Source of the DNA: Piscicola geometra
Taxonomy: Eukaryota; Annelida; Clitellata; Hirudinida; Piscicolidae
Direction: 5' to 3'
DNA length: 64,000 nucleotides
Assembly: GCA_943735955.1 (NCBI GenBank)
Contig: OX030956.1
Location: forward strand, 9,558,445-9,622,444
Each line of letters opens with the position of its first letter. The first letter of the stretch is position 1. Both the position numbers and the translations under genes were made by a program. Below the pieces are notes generated by a model. The model was not told the DNA's origin, ran no database searches, and worked only from the letters and a program-made list of their open reading frames with translations. Of the stretch, positions 34,344 through 47,800 are shown piece by piece.

Positions 34344-34492
34344 AGACTTTTGTATCTTTGTCTGAATTTGTTACTCGTTCATGTTTTCATTTTGTTGCTA
34401 GGTTTATATCATGTTATAATGACCCTGTTAGTTTTTGTTTTCTCATTTACCTATCGTGTTCTACCAATATTCCAGGTTTTCACGTTTCGCAA

Positions 34493-34498
34493 AATAAA
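34493..34498 (+). terminator. Poly(A) signal AATAAA for QTRT2
   Basis: AATAAA 150 nt after the QTRT2 stop. The convergent filamin gene ends at 34761, leaving about 260 bp between them. Confidence 0.6.
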
Positions 34499-34760
34499 AT
34501 GAATACAATACTTTAGTAGAAAACTGCTTCAAAAATATTTAAATTCAATTTAAAAAAGAATTTAAATAATCAAATTTTCAAAGAAGCTATCTTAGTTAGA
34601 AAAATAATGATGAAGCGTGGTGTTTTCGGTGGTAAGATTAATGCTTGAGTCGACGCACCTCTTGTATTTAAATAAGAAATAAATAATTGAATTAGTCTAC
34701 AGATTGTCGGATCACAGATATCTCAGGTTTCACTTGCTTTTCAGTCCCTCTAACGAGCCT

Positions 34761-35008
34761 CTAGAATGCATCGTAGAAGGCAGGCATTGCTCGCAGTTGG
34801 CTGGCCTCTTGGTACGTGTCGACGAGGTAGATGCGGTGGGGACTGCCCGGCACGTGCTGGCCTGACCACCTCGTCTCCATCACGTACTCGCCCACCTCGG
34901 TCGGGTTGAAGCGGCAGTGCAGCACCCTGCTCTGCACCGGATCACGCTGCATCTCGATCTTGAAGGTGCCTGTGTGTTTTTATGTGTGTGTGTATGTGTG
35001 TGTGTGTT

Positions 35009-35059
<51 letters not shown>

Positions 35060-38000
35060 TTGTGTGTGTGTGCTTGAATAATGAATTATATTGTGCCAAG
35101 TTGAATATCGATGTATAGACATTTAATGTTTGAGTTTAAAAAGTATGATGTTATCAAGTACTCATCACACATTGAGTTCTCAATGACAAATCTCTAGTGA
35201 CAGCAGCATCTGCTCACCTTTCTTGCCCTTCATCTTGCAAGTGAGCTGTCCTGGACCTGCTCCTCTCGTGTCGATTATGAAGGAACTGTCGAAGTTCGCC
35301 AGCACTCCTCCCCTCAGACCCTCTCCTGCCACCACCACCCTGCTCGGATCCACCTGACCTCCTGCTGCCTTGGCTCCCACCATGGTGACCACTGAGTCCC
35401 GTGAGGAGACGTTCACCTTGAAGGGAGAGCCAGGAATTGGAGTGTTCGACCAGGTAATGTTCAGGATGTAAGCTCCTGGAAGGGTTTGTGTTGGTGTTTG
35501 TGTTTGCACTGAAGCATGATATGGTTGAAATGAATGAAAAGAAGCCTAAGGCACCTGGTTGCAGTGGCGTGTATGAGCAGTTGTACTTTCCAGCTCCAAG
35601 TGGGTAGCAGTAAACCTCGACTGAGTTCGCTATGCCAACCAGAGTGGCCGCCAAGTTACCTGCAGGATTAATCATCAACTCTTGAAGTTGTAACGCTAAA
35701 AACGTAAAAAATACAAATTTCAAGTGTTTAAAGTTGCACCTACCTAGACCAGCACCCGAAGCATCGACAAGAAAGTCGGTTTGTTGGCCAGCAACTGCGT
35801 AGTTCAAGCCCTCGCCTGCAGCCAGAACTGTCTGTGCGTCGGTGTTGGGGTACTGCACAGGAATCTGTTGAATGTAAATGAATCAGTTGAAAATGGAGAA
35901 TAGTTGAGGAAGTATATCATTTCAAAAATCTCCCATAACCCACCCTGTAAACTTCAGCTTGTGCAGCCATTACTGGCTCTGGTACAAGGATTTTGAAAGG
36001 AGATCCAGCGAGCAAGTAGCCATCTATCGTTATCGTTAGCATGTAAAAGCCTGCAAGCGTTTGTGAAAAAAGAGGCTAGAAGGCAGAAAAGTCCTTAAAT
36101 ATAAGCTACTTTTTATTGAGTTGTTTAAGTGACTCGTTTATTTCGAACGTTTTTAAAGGGCCTACCTGGTGTAGTAACAGTGTACCTTCCCTTGTACTTG
36201 CGATCACCCACCTTCTTCACCACCACGTTCACATCTTCAACTCCATGCAATTTGCATACGGGTTCAGCTGTATGAAGTGATTAAGATAAGGGAGTCTTGA
36301 ACAAATATAACAAAATTTAAATTAAAATCTCATGTTGACACCAACAAAACCACATAACACCAGCCCTCACCTTCAGCCTTCTCCACATAGAACTCAGCAG
36401 GGGTGTTGAGGTTGGCAGTGTTCAGCCCTGAGCCCTGAGCAGAAGCTGCACTAAAGACAGTGGTCTTTTTGAGTTCAACTGCCTGTCCCGCAAAAGCCCC
36501 CGAAAACCAGTCATCAGAAGAGGCGAAAACTGGGTTTTGGTACTGAGGCAGTATTTGTGGATGGAAGTAGGCGTTTGATCCTTCGAAGGGCTGGTCGTGG
36601 ATGATCACTTTGAAGGGACTGCCCCTGATCTGAAGCCCATTGATGCTGGCGTACAGCATATAGAAGCCTGGTTGGTATGGTGATGAGGTGATAATAACTA
36701 ATTATAGAAATAAAAGTATTAAAAAATGTACATAAACTTCAAAGAAAAGAAGTAAAAAAAGCAGATGTTTTTATAAAAAAAGATAACAAGAAATAAACGA
36801 AATAATAGCAATAAAGAGATGAAAAGCAATACCTGGGAGAGTGGGGATGTAGGAGCACTGGTACGTGTGGTCAGCCACCTTGAAGCACCGCACGAAGACG
36901 TCGCTGTCCTCACTCACCAGCTGAATCTCTGGGTCGTCTGTGTTTCATTTCAATATTTACAAAGTAATAGAAATTGTAAATCCATTAAAAAAGTGAAAAA
37001 AAAAATAGAGTATAAATTTAAATAAGCGGGTTTCCTGGCGACTGACCAGGAGCATTTTGAATGACGAACTCAGCAGGGGTGTGCACCATGGCTTCGACGA
37101 GACCCTGGCCTGAAGCTGAGGGAGCAGCAAGAGGAGGGGCAGTCGTTTGCTGCATCATCACGGGAATCACTTGTGGCTACAGAAGGGAGAAATGGGAAAA
37201 GTGATAAAAGAATGAGATTTAGAAAAGGGAAAATATAGATGATTAGTTTCGGCCTAAAAAACTGGAAAAGTCTACCAACCACAACAGGTCGCTGACATTG
37301 TATGGGCTGAGGTGGTTGCTGGAATATGATAACAGGAGGCTCTGAAGAAAAATATTTAGAATATGTAAAAATAATTATTTATATTTTATAAAGCAATCTA
37401 ATATATAAAAACCCAGAACGAGAAAATTGTTTGACAGAAAGTATTTTGAAACTTAGTCACAAACCAGGATCTTTCTGGACGGGCATGGGCGGTTGTTGTA
37501 TGACAAAGTAGTGGTTGTGTGTTCCTTCGTGGTGGTTGCATTGCGGAGAGCTCGATGGGGGCAAGGCAGGGACGGTGACGTTGTTGGTCACAGTGACCGG
37601 GAAGGGAGAACCATGTATGTGCATGCCTCCGTGCTGGATGCCCAAGGAGTGCGGCTCTGTCGAATGAGGGTTGTGAAGCTAGATCCAAAAAATTGATACA
37701 ATTTTAATATTTAACATTTTAAATTTAACAATAACATAGATATTTGAAGCAAGAAAAATTAAAAGATAAAAAGAAATGCACACGTTACGTGCACTAACCA
37801 GGGCACGTGGGCTTGTACGCACACACAAACGTATCGTTGTCCACTTTCGTCATCTCCACAGGAACTCTTCCGTATGGACTAGCAATGTCCACCAGGAAGT
37901 CACCTGTGTGGTAGTGGTGTTGGCTGGTTGTTGCAGGTGAGCGAAACATACTCATAATTTAAAAAACCCAAAACTTAAAAACGCAAACGAAACAAGTCAT

Positions 38001-41000
38001 TCACCAACCACCATACCTCAGAACGACCAGCCATCAAACTTTTTACCCCACAAGCAAGCCTGCCAAAGCACAACAACAACACCAACCCTCTTGGAAGCCA
38101 TCGATGAGGAATTCTGCCCTGTGGTTCAATGCTGCCATGCTCAAGCCAGGCCCCATCACCAAGCCGTTCTTCTCGTTCGGCTCTGCCAGAACAGGCACCT
38201 GTGAGAACACGTTGGTGATCATGCTTGTGTTCAAAACAAGTTTAAAAGATGTAATAATTAAAATAATATTACTTACTAATAATTTCTTGTTTGCTAATTC
38301 AATTGTTACAACGATGCTGTATTGAGATTTTTGAATGTGGTACCATGAAAGGAGCTCCTGGCTGCAGAACTCCTGAGTTCTTGATGAAGACCTGATGTTC
38401 GCCTGTGTGAGGTAAATCGATGGGTAGTTAACTAACGAAACAATTATCTTATTAAGGTCTTAACCTTAGACCACTGAAAAGTTTGATTTGGAATTAAATG
38501 AATGATATGAAATTGCTGGCCTGCATTCACAGGCACATAGGTGCACTTGAAAAGGTTGGGAGCCACTTGAACGATCTCGCATGGGACCTTCCGCTCCTGC
38601 TCCATCACCTTCACGCCAGGCTTGCCTGCGTGGAAATTCCACTATTAAGTAATGTGGCACTTCAACAAAATTTAATTTAAAAGATAAAAATTTAACAAAA
38701 ATTAGAATCGAATTAATTGATATGTTTGGAATATTAATAATAATTTAATAACATAGAAATTTTTTCAACGAGTTTTAAAGTTTGGTTAAGTTGTTTAAAG
38801 TTCCGTAAATGGTTTCTGCCAGCCACCCACTTACAAGCAGGGGCTTCCGACGTGTCGATGATGAAATGGTTGGGTCTCATCACCTGTCCCTCGAGCAGAC
38901 CTCGTCCCAACAACACCACGTTGTCACCACCGTTACATTGGTGGTTGTCGTGGTTTTCAATGATGATGGGTTGCAGTGGTTGTGGTGGAGGTGGTGGCGG
39001 GGGTAGTGGTGGAGTTGGTGCAACTGGCTGGGGTAGGGGACATGGTGCTGGAGGTGGGGGTGGTGGTGGGGGCATGCAGAGTCCACTGACAGCAACAGTG
39101 ACTTTGTATGGAGAACTGCCCAGTGTGTAGATGCCATACGTCACACTGATGAAGATGAGACCTGTGGAGTGTTTCAGTGGCATGAGTGAGGGGGCGGTTG
39201 AAATGAATTCATGTTTTTGCTAAATCAATAAGTAATTAAAATATAAAATGAAATAATGATATCTTGAATGTTAAAAAAAAACAGTAAAATTCATTAAGAT
39301 GATATTTTACTTATTCTTACCGGGTTGATCTGCCTGATACACAGCATTGAACCTATTTGGTCCGATAACTTCAACACTGCACCTTATTTCACCATTGGCA
39401 CCCATTACTTTAACCACTGGAATCACATCTGAATAAAAATTTATCCAAAGTTACTAGCACATCGTGAATGTAGACTTTGAAACTCATGGAAAAAAGAAAT
39501 TAAAAAACATTGACATTACAAAGCAACGTTTGAGGCACTCACTGTCAAGGTGGTTGATGGAGGCATCGATGGTGAACATTGCAGGGGTTCTGCAAGAGGC
39601 GGTGTAGAGACCAGCGCCAGCGAGGATGATCTTGGAGGGGTCGAAGGGGACGGTCTCTGCAGGAGTGACCACCACTCTGAAGGGCGAGCCTGCCACGTCG
39701 CCACACTGGCCTGTCACCTTCAGCATGTACTCGCCTGTGTTTGCGCGTCAAGTGAAACACAATTTATATTACATTTAACTCAAATCAAATTGAAACTATC
39801 AACTTATTCGTGTTAAAATTTTACAGTTTTTTTATATAGTTCATTAAGGAATACGTTTTTTTAAATCTCTACACCTCAACTCACCAGGCTGAGTGACTTG
39901 GTAGTAGCATTTGTAGCTCTCCTCGCCCACCTTCTCCACCTGCACATACACCGCCTTGCGCTGCCCATTTGGTCCCCACATCTGAACCATCGGAGCTGTA
40001 TGAGGAGATGAAACAATCGATAATAATAATAATAATATATATAAATAAATAATAATATATATAAATAAATAATAATATATATAAATAAATAATAATATAT
40101 ATAAATAAATAATAATTGATAAAAATAAATAATAATATATATAAATAAATTATAATAATAACAACACTAACAATGTCAAGTCATTATATTTTAAAGTTTT
40201 TCTAGTACATATCGTCAAGAACTTAAAAGAACAACTGTTGTAGGCTTTTCGGATGATGAACTCGGAGTGCTGGTGGCAGGTGGTGTAGTAGAGTGCGGTG
40301 CCTTCGACCACCATGCTGTCGTCACACTCAACCCTCACGCTGAAGGGAGATCCTGGCACCAAACAAGTGGCATGTTCAATCGAGAGGAGGTAGTCGCCTG
40401 GAGGTTGGTTGAGTGGACCAATGTGGAAAGCTTCATTCAAGGAAGGTTTATGACACTCTGTGAACCTCCAATTAATGATGATGCTAGTACCAATCTTTCA
40501 CCTGAGTGACGTGCCGTGTAGGAGCACTTGTATCTTCCGGCTGCAACTCTCTCAAGCCTCACCAACACTCCTTCTTTTTCGTTCCACATCTTCACGACAG
40601 GAGGAATGTCTGAAAAAAGTTCAAATTAAAAAAATATTCTTTTTCGTTTTGAATTTTTTTCATAAATTGTTTAACAAGAAGAAAAGAAAAACATGACCAC
40701 TAGAAGAGTTATTGAAGACACGCTAACCTCCATGAGCTCCTTCCATCAAAAACTCGGTCATTTGGTTTGTTTTGGCTGAAGAAAGTCCATAGCCGACAGC
40801 AGAGATGGTGCATTGGATGGGTTCTGGAACCACGACTGGTGGACATACAATTGGCGGTGGAACAACTGGTTCTGGTCGGGCAACCGGAATTTCCCTTTCA
40901 CATTCCACCACTCTAAGTCTGAAAGGAGACCCAGGGAGCGGTTGGTCGTTGCTGGTGACTGTGATCAAGTACATGCCTGCAGTGGTGAAGAGTGGAGAAG

Positions 41001-41830
41001 GAATGATTTATTGTTTTATGTTTTATTTATTATAATGAATTACAGAAACTAAATAGTAAATAAGGGTTGGCTTACCAGCAGTCCCAGGCGAATAAGAGCA
41101 CAGGAACTTGCCATGCTGGTCACACACCTTGGTCACCCTCACAGGGATCTCAGAGCTAACTCCTATGATGCTCACCTTCACTTCGGCTGTATTGAGCGAG
41201 TGTCATTTATGAAATACTCAAGAAGCTAATATTCAAATTAATTAAAGTTAATTTGTCATTATAAAACTTCAACTTATAAATAAAACAATACATTTTTCTT
41301 TAAAACAAACATGATAATTGTGCAACCAATGCATTAATACAAAATATTGGCCAAGCGAACATACCATCATCATCGTAGGTGAGGACTGTGAAGCAGGCTT
41401 CAGCACAGACGGTGGCATAGTAGAGACCTTCTCCCGACACGGAGGCTGGTTCCGTCACCTCTTGTCTCCAGTACCTCACTGCAGTGCCAGACAGAGGACA
41501 CCTGCTCAGAAGTCTGTCGTTGTAGAACATCTGCATGTTGTAGTCGCCTGCAAGGGTGGTGGGTCGTTAATTTCTTGCCTAATAATTTTAACAAATATTC
41601 CATACACTTAAACTATTTTTTAGCAAATTTGTTTTAAATATAAATTTGAATAAAATTGAATTTTAAAAATATATTTTTTAATAATGCAACAAAGCTATCG
41701 TGTCCAATCATCGAAAGGTTTGTGTCACCTTCACAGGGCGGCACGAAGGCCACTTGCATCTTGTTGTCCGGCAGTCGCATCACATCTGCTGGGCACTGAC
41801 CTCCTGGTCCATCCACCACCACCCTCAACG
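34761..41830 (-). CDS. Filamin rod, divergent Cys/Pro-rich C-terminal section (about 11 repeats)
   Basis: Here each repeat is coded by two exons: one ending in the strand pattern YKCSYxPxxPG, one beginning YxLxIxxxxxxxPGSPF. Many repeats carry a Cys in the YxCxY strand (YKCYYQVTQPG, FKCTYVPVNAG, YQCSYIPTLPG, YNCSYTPLQPG). Long Pro-rich linkers interrupt repeats: 38950-39075 (runs of 8 and 7 Pro, LCMPPPPPPPPAPCPLPQ), 40800-40900 (PEPVVPPPIVCPPVVVPEP) and 37120-37340 (PPQPIQC, Gln-rich). The final repeat is FKIEMQRDPVQSRVLHCRFN to SGQHVPGSPHRIYLVDTYQE. Such linkers could bind SH3, EVH1 or profilin; that is inference. Confidence 0.85.
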
Positions 41831-44800
41831 ATCCTTTGTTATGAGTGAGTGATTGTTTTAGTTACAAATATGACCGATAAAAAAAGCACACCAAATGTAT
41901 TAAATTTTGAATAAATACTTCATTTCTGCAAGGATTTCATAGGTATTTTTCAAGCTACTTATTTATGCGATCTAAAATAACTACCTACCTGGACCCGCCT
42001 TGTTGAGATCCACGTTGAACTGCTTCTTCTGATCGACAAATAATGCCATTTTGCCCAAACTATCGATTAGCGATTCCCACCCTCCTTCCACCTCTATTTC
42101 ACTGGAATTCTCCACGTTCACCTGGAATGGACTACCTAAAAGACAGTGGTGGTTTAGAAGTGAAATCAGTGAGTAAAAAAGACATTTAAAAAATATATAA
42201 AATTGTTATAAAATTGTTTTTTTTTTCCCACGTTATTGTCCACCCAGTTACCTATCACGTGTTTATGCTGCCACAGCACTGAGATGAAGTGGAGGCCTGT
42301 TTCTCGAGGAGTGTAGAAAACCAAGGTGGCTCCCTCACTGTCCTGCCCTTCTAAGCTTGCTGCCACCGTACTGCGTGGACCTGTGAAGGTTTGCGCGTGT
42401 GGTTGTGAAGGTCGATATTTTGATCGTAGTTTTCTTAAATTTAAAATAAACCTTATATTTTGAAATAGTTCTTGAAAAAACAAAGAAAATTTATTTTCAC
42501 ACCAACCTTGTATGGTTACATCCACTATACCAGGCCGTCCATCCACGTACACCCTGAATGAAGTTCTAACTCCCTCTTCGGCAGAGACTAAGCCAGGTCC
42601 TGATGCTCGTGGCAAGAAAGAGTCGGTCACCAAGTGCTGGAAAGGGCTGTCTGTGAATAGTGGCATAACTTTAAAAAACCGAATAAAAGCTTTATATAAA
42701 TAAACCAAAGAAAAAAATAAGATTACATAAACCTTTCTTGGAATAAACAGCAACTGCACATGTCTAAAAGTTATTCTCACTGTTGATTTCGACTCCTGCA
42801 TGGCTGACGACGACTTTGTGAGCGCCTCCGACAGCTGGAACAAAGTTGAACTTGTAGCTGCCTCCCTCCTTGTGAGAAGTGGTCGCCACGGAGTTGTTGT
42901 TGGGGTCGTAAACCTTGACCCTCAAGTCTGCTTCACCAGCTGACGATAGACTCACTGTTGTATAGGAGTTTACATTTTAGAAACAATGTACTTGAAATTG
43001 CAATGTTTTAAGAGTTCAATTTAAATATAACTAATCATGAAAAATGTATAATTAAAATTAATTTTTTTGCGTTAAAAGTTTTTAACACACCCTCAAAGCT
43101 GGTGGTATGCCCGACCATTCCAGTAGCAGGCACATAAGCATCTACGACGTTGCGCCTGGAGAGATCCGTGATGGAGAACATGACGGGAGAGTCTGGAGGT
43201 TTGTTGCACCTTTTAGTGCTGCTGCTTTAGAATTTCAGTTATTTATGTACCTTGTAATGAAATGATTGCTTAAGCTCTTTTTTTAAATAAATATATAGAT
43301 TATATATTTTACTTTAATGTATTGTTAAGCACCTGGAATAACTTCCGAGTTGAAGCGTACGACAGCTCTGTGTGTTTTCGGCGAAGCAGGCACGAATACA
43401 TAGCGGATGACCTTGTCGTGCAGGGGGACAGTTCTGAAAGCCACTTCACTGCTTCCACATGCCAACTCCACACTCACTTGCCCTTCACCAGCCTCGCTGC
43501 AGTCCACCACAAAACTGCTTTCCAATCCAACGCTGTTTTGCGTGGTGGCATCTCTAACCTGGACCCTTCCCACGTCGTACACGTGGCAGGTGAATGGAGA
43601 CCCCTCCACCTGCCTGCTGCCGCATGTCACCTCGATGTGATGAGGACCCACCACGGAAGGAGTGAAGGTCATTTGGTACGAGTGGGAAGTTTTCTCGACA
43701 ATGCAACCAACCTCCCTTCTAGAGGGGTCTGGAAAATTGTATGTGTGTACGGCTCAAAAGAAAATTTGAATCTAATAATATAAGAAAAATAATTTTGCAA
43801 CCTAAATTTTTTTAAAGGTAATAAAAAAATGTCAATTTACTCGTTTAACAACTTCCATGGCTGCAGCACCCACCTCTGACAAGGCAGCTTACGCTGGTCC
43901 CATGGGCACTGGACATCATGGCGTCCTTGCTGTTCCTTCCCAACTGCAGCTCGAAGCTGACAAGCCTTCCAGCCGGCACTCTTTCCAGTCGTTTCCAGTC
44001 AACCGTCATGTCTTCAGGGTCGACGAATTCTACTGAGAAAGGACTCTCTGGTGAATGAGTGTGGTCAAATCGTCAAATCTTTCCAGTACTTCTGTCTATG
44101 GTGGTCTTTAGCGTTTCAGTAGGCCGCATAATTAAAAGAGAACAAATGCACGAAGTAAACTTCAAAAAAATGTGTCAATAATCTATTTTCCTAATAAAAC
44201 CTTCTTTGAATAACTCAACTACCTGGCAGGATGTCTCCATGGTAGACAACATCCACAGTGTGACGGCATGCTTCTGACGCCACAAAGGATACCCTGAAGA
44301 CGCCTTTGGAAGAGGTCACATGAGCCCTTGGGTGAGTGCCTTGTCCTCTCACTTCCACCACTAGCTCCCCATCTTTTCTTCCACACCTTGTTGTGTCAAC
44401 TAAAAGTGTTGTTGAGTGGAGATGAAGAAATCGTTGTGTCATACATACTTACACAATTGCCTCTTGAACCACCACTGCATGCCCTAATACGCTTGTGACT
44501 ACCTTCGAACTCGTAGTTCTTCCCAACGATTCCATGCTTCGGATAGTCTATCTTGACCATAGAGGTATCGAACACATGCGCTATGAAGGGGGATCCTTGG
44601 ATCGAAAGTCCAGCATGTTTCACCTCGATCCTGTGCGTTCCTTCAAAGCAAAGATTTGTGCTTGAGGAGACTTTCAAGTGCTTGTACTGGTTTTTTAACT
44701 GAAATAGCGGCATATATGGCTGCTATATAGGCCGCATACCGATCTCTCTGGGCGTGTACTCAACGTTGAAGGAGCTGCTGCCTGATGACGTCACTCGGTT

Positions 44801-47800
44801 GGCCACCGTCTGACCTCTTTCGTCTAGCAGAGTGAATCAAATGAATGTTTTGGAATGTAAAATAAATATTTAAAAAATTATTAATTAAGTTTCACAAATG
44901 AAACAAGCCTTTATAAAGTATGCATGCGACGTACTAGTGATGACGACTTCGATGGAAGAGGCGGACATCGATACAGGGAGGTGGTTGGTCCGAACCTCGA
45001 AGACTCCCATACTGCCCACCTTCACCACACCCAGCCCTGCTCCGCTTGCCGTGGACCTGGAGCCGTCTATCACTTGCACTCTGAATGGACTTCCTGCAGT
45101 GGATGAGAATATGATTAAGCATTTTAAAATTTGAGTTTTGAGTTGTTTTTGGTTGGGTCAAAAAATCACCTACCTGGAACGTTGTGGCCACAGAACCTCA
45201 CTGAAACCTCGTGCATACAGCACTGAAGGGGCGTGAAGCAAGCGCTGTACATGCCTTCTCCCGTCTCTGTTAATGAGATTTTGGCACATAAGATTTGAAA
45301 AAATGAAATGAAAAAAAAATTTAAGTCTTGAAAGTTTGAAAAATATTAAGAAATCAAGAAACGAGTTAAGGAAAAAAACATTTAAATTAAGTTAAATGAA
45401 TACAAACTTAAACTCACGTTTAACTTGACTCATTAAATGTTGTCCTTCAGCCATGACCCCCACTTCCACAGTGCCTTGACCGGCTTTCAAAGTGCTCACT
45501 GCAGTGGTTAATCAATCAATCAATCAATCAATCACTAATAATTTATATAGCGCCCTTTACTAAGCGAACAAAAGCGCTCAGCCATCACGTCCCAAACAAG
45601 TACGTCTTCAGGCCTCGACGGAAAGTTATGAGTGACTTAGTTGAAGTTAAAGAAGAAGGTAAAGAATTCTATAAAAGAGGACCACAGTAAAAAAAAGAAC
45701 ATTTAGTAAAAGAGTGTTTAACTGGAAAACGAAAAGAACGCTTAGAAGTAGATGATCTTAGACCAGATTTAGGGGGTTGTTTAATTAGATTTTTAAGGTA
45801 AATTGGAGCATTACAGTTATGAATTTTAAACATATTTAAACATATTTTAAAAGTCACTCTAGATCTCAAAGGTAACCAATGTAACAAACGAAGATAAGGA
45901 GAAATGTGAGAAAACTTAGGAGCACGAGCAACAAGACGAGCAGCACAATTAAAGGTTTTATTTAGAAGAGCTAAAGTAGTATCAGGAAGGCCATAGTAAA
46001 AAGAGTTGCAATAATCAATCCTGGAGAGAACTAGAGAAGATACAAGAAGTTGCAAGGTAGGATCATCGAGAAAAGGAAGAAGCTGTTTAATACGACGAAT
46101 GTGGAAGTAGCAAGATTTAGAGACAGATAGAATTTGAGGAGCTAAAGACAAGTTAGAATCAAAAATAAAACCAAGGCTACGAATGGAAGAGGAAGGGTTT
46201 AGAGAGAGTGAAGAGGGGGGAGGCAAAACTAAAGAAGGAAGAGATAGTAAAGACTTTGATTTTTTATTGAAATATATGAGTTCAAATTTGTCCGGATTAA
46301 GTTTGAGAAACATAGAAGAAGCCCAAGAGATTATATATTGAAGACAGAGAGTTATTTTATTAACAGTAAGGTCAAGAGAAGAGTCAGTGAAAGATGTATA
46401 AATATAGGAGTCGTCAGCATAAATTTGACTGTTTAAAGAAGATGACGAAATAATATTAGGAAGTTCCGAAGTATAAAGAATAAAAAGTAAGGGACCAAGG
46501 ATTGAGCCCTGTGGAACACCATAAGATAAAGAAACAGAAGAAGAACGAGAAGATTCAATTGATACATAGGAAGTTTGCTCAGAAAGGTAGGGTTTAAGCC
46601 AGATAAGAGAGGAACCAGAAATTTTAAAGGAAGAATCTAAAACATTTAATAAAAGAGTATGGTCGACAGTATCAAAAGCAGCTGAAAAGTCAAGGCATAA
46701 AAGAAGAGAAGAGGCATTAGAATCAGAAGTTAAAATAAGGTCATTATAGAGTTTAAGTAAAGCAGTTTCAGTGGAGTGGCCAATTCTGAAACCAGATTGA
46801 GAAGAAGGAAGAAGTGAGTTTTTTTCTAGATAGAAGATTAATTGTTGAGAAATAACTTTTTCAAGGACCTTAGAAAGAAAGGAAAGGTTAGATACAGGTC
46901 TATAACTGGATAAGGATGCAGGATCAAGAGGAGGCTTCTTAATTGTAGGAATAATAAATGAAGATTTGAGGGCAGACGGAAATTTAGATGTAGACAAAGA
47001 TAAGTTAACCAAATCCAGAACAATAGGATAGAATAAAAAGGAGAGTTCTTTAAAAAGGGTTGTAGGAATAAGATCGAAAGAACAAGAAGTGGGAGACATA
47101 GAATTAATTATATTTGTAAGATGGTCCAATGTGACAGGAGAAAAGGATGATAATGATTCAGAAGTAAACTTAGTAAAAGATGGTTAATATGCTAGAGTGG
47201 TAAATAAAAGCGCTATCAACTCAATGAAACATAATATATTAAAAAAACAACACATAAACAAATTATGGGAATAATAATTTATTAATTTAACAATTCTTTC
47301 CCATAGTTTCAATTCTTTCCCATAGTTTCACCTAACATAACACTGATATTTTAGTCTCCAAACTATTTATTATTATTATTATTATTGTTCTATTCTATGC
47401 AAATTTATTCAAAAGAATTATTTTTACAATTTAATAATAACAATAATGGGGAGCTTAGTGCAGAGGCTAGAGCGACCATCAACAGACTAGGATTGGCAAG
47501 GCACCGCCAGCATTGGCATTATCGTGGCAGACGAGGCGGAAAACTTGTAAAGGAACGCCAAAGCCGGCACGCTCTTAGAAGCCATGAGCCAGTTGTCCAT
47601 GAGAAAGTTGATCGGCACAAATGTCAGAAGAGTGGGCCTTCAGTCGTGCTGGGCCTACTCAACACTAGGTCTCTCCACAATAAGGTGGATGATGTTTTGG
47701 AGACCATGAAAGAGTACAAGATAGATGGACTGTTTCTGGTTGAAACTTGGCATGATCCTGAGTCAGTCTGTATCAGCCGACTGCGGCAGGAGGGCTTGGT

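Noticed and set aside
38809..39137. Gly/Trp- and His-rich frames opposite the filamin polyproline exon
   Set aside because: Antisense or shifted readings of the proline codons. The filamin frame continues into repeat strands on both sides.
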